From assembly GCF_900343025.1 (NCBI RefSeq), contig NZ_OUND01000004.1:62001-126000 (forward strand): a stretch of DNA of 64,000 nt, written 5' to 3'. The DNA is from Arsenophonus endosymbiont of Aleurodicus floccissimus. Lineage in GTDB: Bacteria; Pseudomonadota; Gammaproteobacteria; Enterobacterales; Enterobacteriaceae. The notes beneath the pieces are model-generated. The model had not been told where the DNA came from, did no database searches, and worked only from the letters and a program-made list of their open reading frames with translations. The position numbers and the translations under genes were made by a program. This document shows positions 49,604 through 61,455 of the stretch, in pieces. Each line of letters begins with the position of its first letter. Positions within the stretch are counted from its first letter, which is position 1.

Positions 49604-49691
49604 TAATCTTCTGCTTAATTTTTACTCATTTTTAAGTAATGATTTACAGCTTTTAAAGCTAATGAGTGAATATTTCATAATATTATTCTTA

Positions 49692-49880
49692 TCAAGTAAC
49701 AATAGTAAAATTTTCTTCTGTCTCTGGAGCAGAAATTATTCTGGCTAAACTTTCTAATGTTTTAAAGGTACAAGAACATCTTATATTTTAACGTTGATAA
49801 TAAGATTCATTAGTTTTGTTAGTTAAGTAACAGCTCGTTCTAGTATGAGCGGTATTTTTACAAACAGGGCAACGCATCAT
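49692..49880 (-). pseudogene. Ogr/Delta-like phage late-gene activator, nonsense
   Basis: A minus-strand gene of 63 codons with a perfect GGAGGTG site before the ATG. MMRCPVCKNTAHTRTSCYLTNKTNESYYQR, a TAA, then NIRCSCTFKTLESLARIIS follows the Ogr/Delta zinc-finger family of P2 and P4: first zinc pair CPVC, second pair around NIRCSCTF. The stop falls at the third cysteine region. It lies outside the argU prophage and is the only trace here of a P2/P4-type element. Confidence 0.7.
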
Positions 49881-50244
49881 ATACACCTCCTAAAAAACTT
49901 AAGATTGAGTAATTTATATAGAAGTAAAGTGATCTGTTTTCGTTATAAATCTCTACCTTTTACTTCAGTACTAGCGCTATTTAAATCAATATCCATTAAA
50001 AATGGAATATCAACTCGTTATACCAAGGTTAGATAGCAAGAACCATCTATTTTTTGTTGATTATTTGATATTTCAATATATTTACCACTACCTACATCAC
50101 CACTCGCTTTTCTTTATTAAGCCGCAACGCGTCATTTTATCCTTTTTGTTGTGTGGTTGACGATAGATTTTTTTAACGTTAGAAATTTGTTTTTTTATTG
50201 TTAGATTAAATACTCCTGTAAAGATAAGGAGATTAACTTAAATC
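49881..50244. other. Intergenic region upstream of levansucrase
   Basis: 364 bases with no gene that I can support. The open frame reading 49845-50036 on the plus strand is the shadow of the Ogr-like remnant and then AT-rich sequence. AAGGAG at 50226-50231 precedes the levansucrase ATG at an unusually long distance. Confidence 0.5.
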
Positions 50245-51420
50245 ATGGACATACTAAGAGATAGAGTTATTACTAGTTGTTGGACGCGAGCTGATGCACT
50301 TAAGGTGCATTTCGATGATCAAACAAAAACTCAACCCAAGGTCAATATTGTATCAGTAAATGGTTGGTCGATTATTTTTACTCTCACGGCAGTGAAACAA
50401 CCCGACCGATTTAAAGACAAAAATGGTAATTACGATATTGTTAAAGATTGGAATGATCGACATGGCCGAGCACGTATGTGCTTTTGGTACGCCAGAAATA
50501 GTAAGAGTTGGTAATACGGTAGCCTAGTAATGAATGATGGCGTATCGCCAACAGAACATGAGTGGGCCGGTACTCCTATTTTACTAAATGATAACGGTGA
50601 CATTGATCTTTATTATACCTGTGTTACACCTGGCACTACTATCGCTAAAGTTAGTGGTAAAGTGCAAACTAACAATAATAGTGTAAAACTAAGTGGCTTT
50701 GACAAGGTTATCCCACTTTTCTCTGCCGATGGCGTTTATTATCAGACAGAAGAACAGAATGAGTATTGGAATTTCCGCGATCCTTGCCCTTTCATTGATC
50801 CCAATGATGGCAATCTTTATATGGTCTTTGAGGGTAATGTTGCCGGTGATAGAGGCTCCCATATTATTTTTAGCACTGATATGGGCAAATGTGCCGCCAG
50901 GTTTTGAAGATGTGGGCGACGCTAAGTATCAAGTTGGTTGTATTGGTTTTGCAGTTGCAAGATACAGCACGGGAAATAATTGGGAAATACTTCCTCCATT
51001 GTTCACCGCTGTAGGTGTAAATAATCAAACAGAGCGTCCACATTTTGTATTTAAAGATGGTAAATATTATCTTTTTACCATTAGTCATCAATACACTTAT
51101 GCCGATGGTTTGAAAGGCCCAGATGCTGTTTATGGTTTTATCAGCGATTCATTATTCGGCCCTTACACACCACTTAACAGTTCTGGTTTAGTGTTAGGCA
51201 ATCCATCTTCCCAACCGTTTCAGACTTACTCACATATGTTATGCCTAACGGTCTTGTCACTTCATTCATCGATAATGTTCCCGGTCGTGGTCACAAATTT
51301 CATATCGGTGGTACTGAAGCACCGACTGTGCAAATTAAAATTGTTGGTAATAGAACTTTTGTCGTCAAACAGTTTGATTATGGCTTTATTCCACCGCTAA
51401 AAAATATAGTTGTCAGATAA
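50245..51420 (+). pseudogene. Levansucrase (GH68), broken, catalytic segment deleted
   Basis: GH68 enzymes make levan from sucrose outside the cell. [25 protein letters not shown] joins directly to [14 protein letters not shown]: about 23 residues that carry the nucleophile Asp (WD motif) are absent in frame near 50345. Later text is clear: [39 protein letters not shown] (stabilising Asp), [27 protein letters not shown] (acid/base Glu), [13 protein letters not shown] and [22 protein letters not shown]. Further damage: stop at 50512, shifts near 50880 and 51240. Most like the Erwinia/Rahnella type without a signal peptide. Confidence 0.9.
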
Positions 51421-51576
51421 ATAAATTATCTTGATATTGAGCGATATTTTCGATTTTATTATAAAATATCGCTTAAAACACATAATGAAGAGTAAAAAAT
51501 ACACTTGATTATTCAACTCAAATGTCAATCAATATTCTGAGTGACTCCTATATAAACTAAAAGAATATTAGCAATT

Positions 51577-52170
51577 ATGAAGAAAATATTTTTGTATGTG
51601 ATTCTACTATTCCTTTATAAAATCAGTTTCTGTTATGCATTAACAAATAGTAATAAAGGTAATAATATGAAAGATACGGTACGATTAGTTACTATTGAAG
51701 AAGACGATCATAATATTTGCTCAATATCAGCAATATCTGTAATATTCCCGCTAAATAGCAAGCAAAAAAAAAATTATTTCTACTTTGCCAAAATTTTTCC
51801 ATAATTTAAAAAGTCCTTTAGGAAAACAAGCCGGTTTAGCCGCACCTCAAATTGGTTATCCATTTCAAATCGTAATTATTTAGATACCTCCAGACGCAAA
51901 AGAAAAACGTAAATATGTTTATGATACTTTATCACCGACGATACTAATAAATCCGTTTTATACCCCTATATTAAATGCAGGTCTAAAGATTGGGAAGGTT
52001 GTTTTTAAATACCAAATAAGATCGGTGAAGTTTATCGCTACAATGAAATACATTATGAGGCTTATACATTAGAAGGTAAGAAAATAAGTATTCACGCAAC
52101 AGAATTTTTGGCTAGGCTTATTCAGCATGAAATAGATCATTTAAATGGTAAATTATATATTGATTATTGA
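51577..52170 (+). pseudogene. Peptide deformylase-like protein with signal peptide, broken
   Basis: MKKIFLYVILLFLYKISFCYA is a signal peptide, followed by RLVTIEEDDHNI. After a shift in the A run near 51770 come LGKQAGLAAPQIGYPFQIVII (motif 1), then DWEGCF-stop-IPNK (motif 2, TAA for an expected Ser), EGKKISIHATEFLARLIQHEIDHLNGKLY (motif 3, HExxH). All three deformylase motifs, including the metal-binding Cys and both His, are readable. Exported deformylase-like proteins are unusual; this is not the housekeeping def. Confidence 0.75.
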
Positions 52171-52788
52171 TGTAATGATTGCCGATTTGTTTCAACCTCC
52201 GAAGCTTTAAACATAATGAAAATAGAAAAATAAAGGTAATGTCGTATTAACAGGAAAAGCTTTGGTAAAACATTATGTTATTTAGAAATAATTTATACTC
52301 AATCAAATTCACTTATTAATGAAAATATGACGAACTATCAAAGCAATATTTGTTTTTGACACATTAATAATGAATTAAGCTTATAAGTTACTAAACTTAA
52401 AGAATCGCTTAAGTACCAGTGTAAATAAATTAGAATCGATACCAACTGCAATATGGGCTGTTCATTCACTTGCTGCTTTACTGGATATTCAACAAACAAT
52501 CTTACGATCACAAAAGAGGATATTTATCACATAATAATATCATTAGGCAAAGAGGAGCCTATGCGGATTAATAATAGCGGAATATAGTTGGCAAAACTGC
52601 CGGCTTGTAAAATTATTGGTACAGCCGGCACTGGCGATCTCATGGTGGCTGAATTGATTTATAGTTTACTGATGAAATAAATCCTATAAAGAAACATTCT
52701 GTTTACACAACTTACACAACAAACCAAAACTTAGCTAAAAACAATCAATCTAACAACCATAAATAGACTAAAACTTGAACCTGTTTTT
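52171..52788. other. Decayed region, no confident gene
   Basis: About 620 bases between the deformylase remnant and cysS. One plus-strand stretch (VNKLESIPTAIWAVHSLAALLDIQQ) faintly recalls the end of ADP-ribosylglycohydrolases, and another (KLPACKIIGTAGTGDLMVAELIYSLL, 52588-52678) is protein-like, but both are short and flanked by stops. Confidence 0.4.
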
Positions 52789-54180
52789 TTACTTACGACG
52801 CCATACGGTTCCTTGCGGACTATCCTCTAATATAATGCCCATTTTAGTCAGTTCATCACGCGCTGAATCAGCCTGCGCCCATAATTTGTTTTCGCGTGCA
52901 TCATTACGTTGCTTAATTAATGTCTCAATTTTTTCTATGTCAGCGCTGTGAGAAACTTGTGCTCGACTTTGTAAGAATTGTTCAGGATTCTGTGTTAATA
53001 ACCCCAAGATATTGGCTAATTGGCGTAATTGTACGGCTAATCCATTTGCCATTGCCATATCATCGATTTTCAGTCGATTAATTTCTCTTGCCAAATCAAA
53101 TAGAACTGAATAAGCCTCCGGCGTATTAAAATCATCGTTCATTGCCTGCATAAAACGCCGCTTAAATATTTCATTATCTGTAGATATAAAATTATTAGTA
53201 TCAGTATCTCGTAAAACGGTATAAAGACGCTTAAGCGTGGTGCGAGCTTGCTTTAAATTTTCTTCGGTATAATTTAATTGACTACGGTAATGCCCTGATA
53301 ATAAAAAATAACGCACCGTTTCGGCATCATAATGTGTCAATACATCACGAATGGTAAAGAAATTATTTAATGATTTTGACATTTTCTCCCGATCTACCAT
53401 AACCATTCCAGTATGCATCCAATAGTTTACATAGGGGCCATTATGGGCACAGGATGATTGAGCTATTTCATTTTCATGATGAGGAAACATCAAATCTGCC
53501 CCACCACCATGGATATCAAAATGTTCACCCAGTTGTTTACCATTCATGGCTGAACACTCTATATGCCAACCTGGTCGCCCATCTCCCCAAGGGGAAGACC
53601 AACTTGGCTCATTCGGTTTAGACATTTTCCATAGCACAAAATCTAATGGATTACGCTTGGCATCCGTGACTTCAACCCGTGCTCCAGCTTGTAATTGCTC
53701 GAGATCTTGGCGGGATAATAGTCCATAATCAGAATCGCTATTAATAGCGAACATGACATCACCATTGTCTGCAATATAAGCATGGCCACGCTCAATTAGG
53801 CGCGCGGTCAAATCAATAATTTCTTTAATATGGTCAGTTGCTCTTGGTTCAAAATCGGGGCGCAAAATATTTAACGCATCAAAATCCTTATACATTTCAG
53901 ACAACATGCGTGATTTCAAAGCGTCGCATGTTTCATTATTTTCAGCTGCCCGTTTGATTATCTTATCATCTACATCAGTAATATTACGTACATAAGTCAG
54001 GTCATAACCAAGAAAACGCAAATAACGGCTAATCACATCAAAAGCGACAAAAGTTCTGCCATGACCAATATGACATAAATCATAAATAGTAACACCACAC
54101 ACGTACATGCCAATTTTGCCTGGGGTAATTGGTCTAAACTCTTCTTTTTGACGATTTAGTGTATTATAAATTTTTAACAT
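52789..54180 (-). CDS. cysS: Cysteinyl-tRNA synthetase
   Basis: Intact, 463 residues (E. coli 461). Charges tRNA-Cys. The start at MLKIYNTL is chosen because the zinc Cys in [10 protein letters not shown] and the ATP site CHIGHGRTF fall at normal positions; an in-frame start 30 bases upstream is unlikely. WHIECSAM and HHENE give the other zinc ligands, and [10 protein letters not shown] is the KMSKS loop. The C-terminal DALR-like and anticodon domains are whole. Essential gene, transcribed away from ppiB. Confidence 0.97.
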   Translation of the reverse strand: MLKIYNTLNRQKEEFRPITPGKIGMYVCGVTIYDLCHIGHGRTFVAFDVISRYLRFLGYDLTYVRNITDVDDKIIKRAAENNETCDALKSRMLSEMYKDFDALNILRPDFEPRATDHIKEIIDLTARLIERGHAYIADNGDVMFAINSDSDYGLLSRQDLEQLQAGARVEVTDAKRNPLDFVLWKMSKPNEPSWSSPWGDGRPGWHIECSAMNGKQLGEHFDIHGGGADLMFPHHENEIAQSSCAHNGPYVNYWMHTGMVMVDREKMSKSLNNFFTIRDVLTHYDAETVRYFLLSGHYRSQLNYTEENLKQARTTLKRLYTVLRDTDTNNFISTDNEIFKRRFMQAMNDDFNTPEAYSVLFDLAREINRLKIDDMAMANGLAVQLRQLANILGLLTQNPEQFLQSRAQVSHSADIEKIETLIKQRNDARENKLWAQADSARDELTKMGIILEDSPQGTVWRRK

Positions 54181-54450
54181 TGAGACTTTTTCCATCATCA
54201 GCCGGTACATGCGGTAAATAGTTTATTTTAATTACAAGACTATGTAAGAGGCCATTGCTACCAATAAGCACAACTATTGGAGCCCTATATTCTGAGTTAT
54301 GCAACTACAAGGCGCAAGGAAATTATTCAATATTCCACAAATACTGACGCAATTAACCCAATATAGTATAAAATAGTTGATCTGTTTTAAATTGATTACT
54401 TTGCTTTTTGATTTTTACATTACTTATAACGATTTATCAGGATAGTGATT

Positions 54451-54945
54451 ATGGTAACTTTTCACACCAATTTAGGCGATATTGTCATTAAAACTTTTGA
54501 TGAAAAATCGCCCATAACGGTAAAAAATTTTTTAAACTATTGTCGTGATGGATTTTACGGTAACACGATTTTTCATCGCGTTATTAATGGATTTATGATC
54601 CAGGGTGGCGGTTTTGAACCCGGAATGCAGCAAAAAACGACCAAGGATCCAATCAAAAATGAAGCGAATAACGGATTAAAAAATAACCGTGGTACGCTCG
54701 CGATGGCTAGAACCAATGATCCACATTCAGCCACAGCACAATTCTTTATTAATGTTGTCGACAACGACTTTCTAAATTTCCGTTCAGAACAGCAAAATGG
54801 CTGGGGTTACTGTGTTTTTGGCGAAGTAGTTGAAGGAATGGATATTGTTGATAAAATTAAAGGAGTCGAAACAGGTCGTAGTGGTTTACATCAAGATGTA
54901 CCAGTTGAAGATGTTATCATCAAACGCATAACGGTTAACGAATAA
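54451..54945 (+). CDS. ppiB: Peptidyl-prolyl cis-trans isomerase B (cyclophilin)
   Basis: Intact, 164 residues, the size of E. coli Ppi[34 protein letters not shown] and [21 protein letters not shown] are the cyclophilin active-site blocks (R, F, Q, F). Cytosolic, no signal peptide. ATG at 54451 is used rather than the GTG two codons upstream because family members begin [11 protein letters not shown]. Divergent from cysS and followed after 9 bases by lpxH. Confidence 0.95.
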   Translation: MVTFHTNLGDIVIKTFDEKSPITVKNFLNYCRDGFYGNTIFHRVINGFMIQGGGFEPGMQQKTTKDPIKNEANNGLKNNRGTLAMARTNDPHSATAQFFINVVDNDFLNFRSEQQNGWGYCVFGEVVEGMDIVDKIKGVETGRSGLHQDVPVEDVIIKRITVNE

Positions 54946-54954
54946 TTACAAACT

Positions 54955-55707
54955 ATGGCAATCTTATTTATTGCTGACTTACATTTAAGTGAAAAAGAGC
55001 CGGCTATCACTGCCGGTTTTCTGCATTTCTTACACGAACAAGCGAGCCAAGCTAAGGCTTTGTATATTTTAGGTGATTTTTTTGATTATTGGATCGGTGA
55101 TGATGATCCCAGCCTGCTACATGAAGCTATAGCGCAAAAACTTAAGGAACTGCAAAGTAAAGGTGTTCCCTGCTACTTTATTCATGGTAATCGTGATTTT
55201 TTACTGGGTAAGAAATTTGCCAAAGAAAGTGGCATGATTTTATTACCAGCAGAGAAAGTATTAACGCTACATGGCCATAATATCCTTATTTTACACGGTG
55301 ATACACTTTGTACTGATGATATTTCCTATCAGCGTTATCGAAAACGAGTATATAATCGCTGGTTGCAACGGCTATTTCTATCGCTCCCGTTATCTACCCG
55401 CCACCGTATCGCTGAAAGAATGCGTAAGAATAGCCAATCAGCCACCCAACTTAAGCCAGAGTATATTACCGATGTTAATGAACAAACAGTAATTAAAAAA
55501 TTTCGAAAATATCAAGTCGATTGGATGATCCACGGCCATACGCATCGACTTGCTATCCATAAAATTAATGTTAATGGTAAAATATTACACCGAGCGGTGT
55601 TAGGTGCCTGGGATAAAAATGGCTCAGTGATCAAAATAACGCCTAAAACTATCGAACTGCTTAATTTGCCATCAATAAATGACTTAAATCCAGGAGCAAC
55701 AAATTAA
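54955..55707 (+). CDS. lpxH: UDP-2,3-diacylglucosamine diphosphatase
   Basis: Intact, 250 residues. Hydrolyses UDP-diacylglucosamine to lipid X in lipid A synthesis, at the inner face of the inner membrane. Metallophosphoesterase motifs: [41 protein letters not shown] and [10 protein letters not shown]. Slightly longer at the C-terminus than the E. coli enzyme. The stop overlaps the purE start by one base. Retention shows that a lipid A outer membrane is still made. Confidence 0.96.
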   Translation: MAILFIADLHLSEKEPAITAGFLHFLHEQASQAKALYILGDFFDYWIGDDDPSLLHEAIAQKLKELQSKGVPCYFIHGNRDFLLGKKFAKESGMILLPAEKVLTLHGHNILILHGDTLCTDDISYQRYRKRVYNRWLQRLFLSLPLSTRHRIAERMRKNSQSATQLKPEYITDVNEQTVIKKFRKYQVDWMIHGHTHRLAIHKINVNGKILHRAVLGAWDKNGSVIKITPKTIELLNLPSINDLNPGATN

Positions 55708-56237
55708 TGATCGCTCAATTTGATGCACAGAAACCGTCATATTCCAACGCCAAAATTGCCATCGTAATGGGCTCCAAAAGCGACTGGAGCACGATGAAAT
55801 ATGCGGCCGATATACTTAATGAACTAGAACTACTCTATCAAGTAGAAATTGTTTCTGCTCATCGCACCCCAGATAAACTCTTCACCTTTGCTGAACAAGT
55901 AAAAGAAAAAGGATTGCAAATTATCATTGCCGGTGCTGGTGGAGCCGCACATTTACCCGGTATGCTAGCAGCTAAAACGTTAGTTCCTGTTTTTGGTGTT
56001 CCTGTTGTAACAGCGACACTTAATGGTATTGATAGCCTTTATTCGATTGTTCAAATGCCAAAGGGCATTCCAGTGGCTACCTTCGCAATTGGTAAAGCTG
56101 GGGCAGCCAATGCGGCATTGCTGGCAGCCCAATTTCTTGCTGGTACAGATAATGAACTTTATGAGCGTTTATCAATCTGGCGTTTAAAACAAACTAATGA
56201 CGTCTTAAGCAATCCCGATCCACGGGAGGTGGAATGA
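55707..56237 (+). CDS. purE: N5-carboxyaminoimidazole ribonucleotide mutase
   Basis: Intact, 176 residues. Converts N5-CAIR to CAIR in purine synthesis together with Pur[30 protein letters not shown] and [19 protein letters not shown] are the active-site blocks with the catalytic His. Overlaps lpxH by one base and purK by four. An N-terminal extension of about 13 residues ([13 protein letters not shown]) relative to E. coli is seen. Confidence 0.96.
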   Translation: MIAQFDAQKPSYSNAKIAIVMGSKSDWSTMKYAADILNELELLYQVEIVSAHRTPDKLFTFAEQVKEKGLQIIIAGAGGAAHLPGMLAAKTLVPVFGVPVVTATLNGIDSLYSIVQMPKGIPVATFAIGKAGAANAALLAAQFLAGTDNELYERLSIWRLKQTNDVLSNPDPREVE

Positions 56238-57322
56238 AATCGATTTGCGTCCTTGGTAATGGCCAGTTAGGCCGCATGTTACGCCAAGCAGGAGAGCCGT
56301 TAGGTATTCGTGTTTATCCTATCGGTATCGATGATAAATTAGAAACTATCCCCTATCAACACAGCATCATAACAACCGAAATTGAGCGCTGGCCCGAAAC
56401 GCCGCTTACCTGTGAATTAGCTCGCCAAGCTAGCTTTATTAATCGCGATATCTTTCCGCAACTGGCCGAACGGTTGTCACAAAAGCAATTGCTAGATTCT
56501 TTAGCCTTAACGACGGCTCCCTGGCAACCTCTTACCAATCGAACACAATGGCCACAATTATTTACCGAGTTAGGCGATTTTGTTATTGTTAAATGTCGTA
56601 CTGGTGGTTATGACGGCCGTGGACAATGGCGTATCACACCGGATAACCTATCAATACTGCCAGCTGAGATTTATGGTCAAGCAATTGTTGAAAAAGCCAT
56701 TCCTTTTTTAGGCGAAGTTTCACTCGTCGGTGCACGTAATATAAATGGCCAATGTATTTTTTACCCGCTAACATACAATCTGCATCAAGAGGGAATACTA
56801 CGAGCAAGTATCGCTTTTCCTCAGCCAGATAAAAAATTGCAAACTCAGGCAGAATTGATGCTGTCGACCATTATGACAAAATTAAATTATGTGGGTGTGA
56901 TGACAATGGAATGTTTTATTTTAAATGATAAACTGCTAATTAACGAATTAGCACCACGTGTTCATAATAGTGGTCACTGGACGCAAAATGGCGCATCTAT
57001 AAGTCAATTTGAACTCCATCTGCGAGCCATTTCAAATCTACCAATTCCTACCCCTAATATAGAAACTACGGCAGTCATGATTAATTTGATAGGTACAGCG
57101 TTAAATCCTGCATGGTTGTCATTACCTTTAGTTCACCTACATTGGTATAAAAAAGACGTTCGTCCAGCGCGCAAAGTAGGCCATCTAAATTTGTGTAGTA
57201 ACAGTCAGCAAGCGATAAAAAACTCATTAAATACAATACAAACTTTACTTCCTAGTGAATATAACGATAGTATTGGATGGCTAAACACAAAATTAATCCA
57301 TTCCCCACGACACGATGAGTGA
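56234..57322 (+). CDS. purK: N5-carboxyaminoimidazole ribonucleotide synthase
   Basis: Intact, 362 residues (E. coli 355). ATP-grasp enzyme making N5-CAIR from AIR, ATP and bicarbonate. [20 protein letters not shown] at the N-terminus, [13 protein letters not shown] as the ATP lid, [10 protein letters not shown], and [25 protein letters not shown] as the metal and substrate site. Overlaps purE by 4 bases, so the two are translated together. Confidence 0.96.
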   Translation: MKSICVLGNGQLGRMLRQAGEPLGIRVYPIGIDDKLETIPYQHSIITTEIERWPETPLTCELARQASFINRDIFPQLAERLSQKQLLDSLALTTAPWQPLTNRTQWPQLFTELGDFVIVKCRTGGYDGRGQWRITPDNLSILPAEIYGQAIVEKAIPFLGEVSLVGARNINGQCIFYPLTYNLHQEGILRASIAFPQPDKKLQTQAELMLSTIMTKLNYVGVMTMECFILNDKLLINELAPRVHNSGHWTQNGASISQFELHLRAISNLPIPTPNIETTAVMINLIGTALNPAWLSLPLVHLHWYKKDVRPARKVGHLNLCSNSQQAIKNSLNTIQTLLPSEYNDSIGWLNTKLIHSPRHDE

Positions 57323-57408
57323 AAATAACAACAACTACCATGTTGAATAAGCCAGTTTATTGTTAAGCTTACTGTTTTCATGCAATAGTTGTCTGCTTAG
57401 TAGTCATA

Positions 57409-58670
57409 ATGCCTGCACAACAACAAATATTTGGTCCTATTTACCCATGGTATATGTTAGTTTTATTGGGATTAATTTACTTCTTATCAACAGCCACTAC
57501 TTTTACTTCTCTAGGTGTCGTACTACCTAGCATGATTAATGAATTCAATTGGAACTGAGCAAAGCAGGACTGGGGTTCACGATATTAGGATTAACCTGTG
57601 GTTTATCAAGCTATCTGCCCACCTTAATGATCCGTAAACCGGGTCTTCGAATAACATTATTATTCGGCCTTACTATTTTTATCCTTGGCTTTTATTGCCT
57701 CTATTCTACCGCCAGTTTATTTGATTACTTTTCTCTGGTACTGCCTTGTTAGGTATTGGCTTTACTTTTTTAGCAACGTTGCCAGGTACTTATGTTATTT
57801 CGCGATTGTTTGAAAAACAATCGCTCGCTTTTGGCTTCTACTTTACTATTGGCGACTTAGGCGGTGTAGTAGGCCCTTGGATCTATTTTCTGGTAACACG
57901 TGTCTGGGGTTCATGGCGCATACAATGGATCATTTCAGCGCTTTGTTTGGCCATTGTTGTTTTTATTACACTATTAACCTTACGCGAAGGCCAGCGTGAA
58001 ATTTTACATACCAAAACGGATCGCAGACAAACTGACACAACACTCTTCAGAAACAATCTACAAAACGAAAGAAATATGGACTGCCAGTGGTGCCCTACGC
58101 ACCTGGCAATTTTATATCATTGTCGCTAGCTATACCGCCTTTCTTTGGTGCGGTATTACCGTTAATAGCTTTGCTGTTGCCCACATCATAGAACAAGGTT
58201 TTAGCGAAACAATTGCCGCAGGTTCCTTAAGTGCAATGGCGTTTATCAACGCCTTCTCTCGCTTGGCTGGCGGTGCAGTCGGTGAGCAGCTAAAACCCAA
58301 AAAATTATTAATAAGTAGTTTAATAATTATTATTTGTGGACTTATTGCTCTCAGTTTTGCCACAATCTGGCTGTGGCTAATCTTATTTACTATTGGTGTT
58401 GGAGTCGATTATGGCATGACCTTTCTAGCGTCAAGTGTTTTACTGGCTAACTATTTTGGTCGAGGTCCATACCTGGAGCTTTTTTCTGTCATGAATTTAT
58501 TCTCTACTTGCGCCTGTTTTGCCCCATTCTTCGGCGGAATAATCAAAGGTTATACAGCGAGTTTTACGCCGGCATTTTTAATTATTACTATTCCTGTTTT
58601 TATTATTTTATCACTAACATTATTAATGAAACCGCCAGTGCAGCGATTGCCTCAAAATTATAAATTGTAA
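57409..58670 (+). pseudogene. Major facilitator transporter, broken
   Basis: MPAQQQIFGPIYPWYMLVLLGLIYFLSTATTFTSLGVVLPSM, TGA near 57557, then SKAGLGFTILGLTCGLSSYLPTLMI, a shift near 57750, TYVISRLFEKQSLAFGFYFTIGDLGGVVGPWIYFL, another near 58010, then LRTWQFYIIVASYTAFLWCGITVNSFAVAHIIEQGFSETIAA to the end. Twelve hydrophobic segments can be counted over the frames. Resembles the monocarboxylate/OFA-like MFS group, but the substrate cannot be told. Confidence 0.75.
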
Positions 58671-58768
58671 TTAAAAACAGAGTTATTTTACTTATTTAGC
58701 ACTTTATCTGTTGGCATTAAGAATCAATACTAGTATGTAGCATGATAATTTTATTGAGATCAAAAACC

Positions 58769-59539
58769 ATGAAAAGAGTGATTTTTATTACCGGAACCTC
58801 AAGTGTATTAGATTATAAGCTGCCAAAATTTTGCTAACCAAAGGTTATCGAATATTAGCGGGTTGTCGTAAAGAAGCAGATTTAATTACCATGAAAACAC
58901 TAGGCTTTAAACCGATTAAAATCGATATGGATAATGCAGAAAGTGTAAAACAAGCAGCCCAACAAGTTATCGAATTAACTAATGGCCGATTATATGCCTT
59001 ATTTAACAATGCCGGTTACGGTGTCCATGGCTCACTCACTAAATACCATCAGCCGACAACAACTAGAGCAGCAGTTTTCCACTAATTTTTTTAGTATCCA
59101 TCAGCTCACCACTTTATTGCTACCGGCCATGCTGCCTTATAACGAAGGGCGTATTATTCAGACCAGCTCGGTGTTAGGAATTGTCTCTTCTGCTGGTCGT
59201 GGAGGCTACGCGGTCAGTAAACATGCTTTAGAGGCTTGGTCAGATGCACTTCGTCTTGAACTAAAAGGATCGGGTATACAAGTTTGTATTATCGAACCTG
59301 GTCCAATTAAGACACGTTTTACTGACAACGTCGATCAAACCAACAAAAATAATCCGGTTGAAAATCCAACTATCGCTGCAAGGCTAGCATTAACGCCAGA
59401 ACACGTTGTCAAACGACTACTCCATGTATTAGAGAGTCCCAAGCCTAAAATTCGCTACCCAGTAACACTATTAACTTACGCTATTGCCTTTATGAAACGT
59501 CTATTACCTGATCGTTTAATGAATAAATTTTTAACATAA
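58769..59539 (+). pseudogene. ybbO: Short-chain dehydrogenase YbbO, broken
   Basis: NADP-dependent aldehyde reductase family. MKRVIFITGTSS is the start of the cofactor site, but the following SGIG has decayed and the frame is lost by 58820. AAKILLTKGYRILAGCRKEADL, LYALFNNAGYGVHGSL (NNAG), a shift near 59050, then IIQTSSVLGIVSSAGRGGYAVSKHALEAWSDALRLEL with the YxxxK active site. Lies next to ybbN, as in E. coli. Confidence 0.85.
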
Positions 59540-59619
59540 CAAATATCTTTTTCCCCTTGAAATAACTAAGTTTGAGCTTATTTTATAAGGATAACCGAAC
59601 ATAATTTAAGAAAAACATC

Positions 59620-60477
59620 ATGCTAGCAGCTGCTTATGCCATCGACGTAAAGGAATCTAATCTGCAACAAGTCATCGAACAATCAATGACGCAACCGGTT
59701 GTTTTCTATTTTTGGTCACCACAAAGCCCTCATTGCCAAACCTTAGGTACCACGCTGGATAAATTAGCGGCTGAATATGCTGGCCAATTCACGCTAGCAA
59801 AAGTCAATTGTGACACCGAGCAAATGGTTGCCGCTCAGTTTGGATTACGTGCCATTCCAACTGTCTATTTATTACAGCAAGGTCAACCGGTTGATGGCTT
59901 TCAAGGACCTCAATCTGAAGAATTTATCCGCGAAATGTTAACGCATGTTCTACCTAAAGCAGAAGAATTAAAAATTACTCAAGCGACTAAATTAATGGCC
60001 GCTGGAAAAAACGCCGAAGCTTTGCTCTTGCTAAAAGAAGCATATCAACTAGCGCCTAAAAATAGTGATATTAGCCTAACTTATGCAGAAGCATTAATTA
60101 CCCTCAACCAATTAGATGAAAGCCAGAAAATTTTGAACACCATTGCTATTCAAGATCAAGATAGCCGTTATCAAGGTTTATTAGCCCAAATTGAACTACA
60201 AAAGAAAGCCGCTGATACACCGGAAATTAAGCAATTACAAGAGCCTTTCGCTCAACAGCCAGAAAACGCCGAACTAGCGGTACAACTGGCACTCAAACTA
60301 CATGAAGTGAATAGAAATGAAGAAGCATTAGAAATTTTGCTAACATTTCTTAAGAAAGATTTATCGGCAGGAGACGGTTCTGTGAAAAAAAAGATGATGG
60401 ATATTTTATCTGCCTTAGGCTCTAGTGATCCATTAACAAATCGCTACCGTCATCAAATTTATTCACTACTTTACTAA
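59620..60477 (+). CDS. ybbN: Thioredoxin-fold co-chaperone YbbN (CnoX)
   Basis: Intact, 285 residues (E. coli 284). Thioredoxin domain, residues 1-110, with WSPQSPHC where thioredoxins have WCGPC: the first Cys is Ser as in E. coli YbbN (SxxC), so it is not a normal reductase. The rest is a tetratricopeptide array ([31 protein letters not shown]...). E. coli CnoX hands substrates to GroEL and DnaK and protects against hypochlorous stress. Confidence 0.95.
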   Translation: MLAAAYAIDVKESNLQQVIEQSMTQPVVFYFWSPQSPHCQTLGTTLDKLAAEYAGQFTLAKVNCDTEQMVAAQFGLRAIPTVYLLQQGQPVDGFQGPQSEEFIREMLTHVLPKAEELKITQATKLMAAGKNAEALLLLKEAYQLAPKNSDISLTYAEALITLNQLDESQKILNTIAIQDQDSRYQGLLAQIELQKKAADTPEIKQLQEPFAQQPENAELAVQLALKLHEVNRNEEALEILLTFLKKDLSAGDGSVKKKMMDILSALGSSDPLTNRYRHQIYSLLY

Positions 60478-60497
60478 CATCAAACAGGAAAAACGCG

Positions 60498-61439
60498 ATG
60501 GACTTATTTTCTTTTGGTGCCATACCCATAATTATTTTTGTTGCTATTGTCATTGTTTTAACTTGTGTGAAAACTGTGCCACAAGGTTTTCAATGGACGG
60601 TTGAACGTTTTGGCCGCTACACCCGTACACTACTACCGGGTTTACATTTCATTGTTCCGTTCATGGATAAAATTGGACGAAAAATCAACATGATGGAACG
60701 AGTTTTCGATGTTCCATCGCAAGAAGTTATTTCTAAAGATAATGCCAATGTCACTATTGATGCCGTTTGCTTTATTCAAGTTGTTGATCCCGTTCGCGCC
60801 GCATACGAAGTGAATAACCTTGAATTATCTGTAATTAATCTCACCATGACCAATATTCGCACGGTATTAGGAGCGATGGAACTGGATGAAATTTTATCTC
60901 AACGAGATGTAATCAATGGTCGTTTACTGCATATTGTCGATGAAGCCACCAATACCTGGGGGCTTAAAATCACCCGGATTGAAATCCGTGATGTTCGACC
61001 ACCGAAAGAATTAATTAATGCCATGAATGCGCAAATGAAAGCAGAGCGAACTAAGCGCGCTGACATTCTTGAGGCCGAAGGGGTACGCCAGGCAGCTATC
61101 CTAAAAGCGGAAGGTGAAAAGCAGTCACAAATTTTAAAAGCGGAAGGTGAACGTCAATCAGCATTTCTACATGCTGAAGCGCGAGAGCGCACGGCAGAAG
61201 CCGAAGCCAAAGCAACCCAAATGGTCTCTAATGCCATTGCCAATGGTAATATGCAGGCGATAAACTATTTTATTGCACAAAAATATACCGAGGCGCTAAC
61301 CAATATTGGTAAAGCTGATAACAGCAAAGTGATTATGATGCCTCTTGAAGCAAGTAATTTAATGGGTGCTATTAGTGGAATCACTGAACTATTTCAAAAC
61401 AACAAAAAACGCGATAGCCAAAAAAGCAATCAAACATAA
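60498..61439 (+). CDS. qmcA: SPFH/stomatin-like protein QmcA
   Basis: Intact, 313 residues (E. coli 305). One N-terminal membrane span ([17 protein letters not shown]), then the SPFH domain beginning [29 protein letters not shown] and a long charged helix with repeated AEG(E/V)xQ units. QmcA forms large cage-like assemblies with the membrane partner YbbJ, whose gene follows 16 bases later. Linked in E. coli to membrane protein quality control. Confidence 0.95.
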   Translation: MDLFSFGAIPIIIFVAIVIVLTCVKTVPQGFQWTVERFGRYTRTLLPGLHFIVPFMDKIGRKINMMERVFDVPSQEVISKDNANVTIDAVCFIQVVDPVRAAYEVNNLELSVINLTMTNIRTVLGAMELDEILSQRDVINGRLLHIVDEATNTWGLKITRIEIRDVRPPKELINAMNAQMKAERTKRADILEAEGVRQAAILKAEGEKQSQILKAEGERQSAFLHAEARERTAEAEAKATQMVSNAIANGNMQAINYFIAQKYTEALTNIGKADNSKVIMMPLEASNLMGAISGITELFQNNKKRDSQKSNQT

Positions 61440-61455
61440 CTAGAGGTATTAAACG

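Noticed and set aside
49845-50036. 63-codon plus-strand open frame
   Set aside because: Its first part is antisense to the Ogr/Delta-like remnant and the rest is unremarkable AT-rich sequence without a ribosome site.
52410-52680. ADP-ribosylglycohydrolase remnant
   Set aside because: Only about 10 residues (ESIPTAIWAV) resemble the family and the diagnostic GGDxDT motif is absent.
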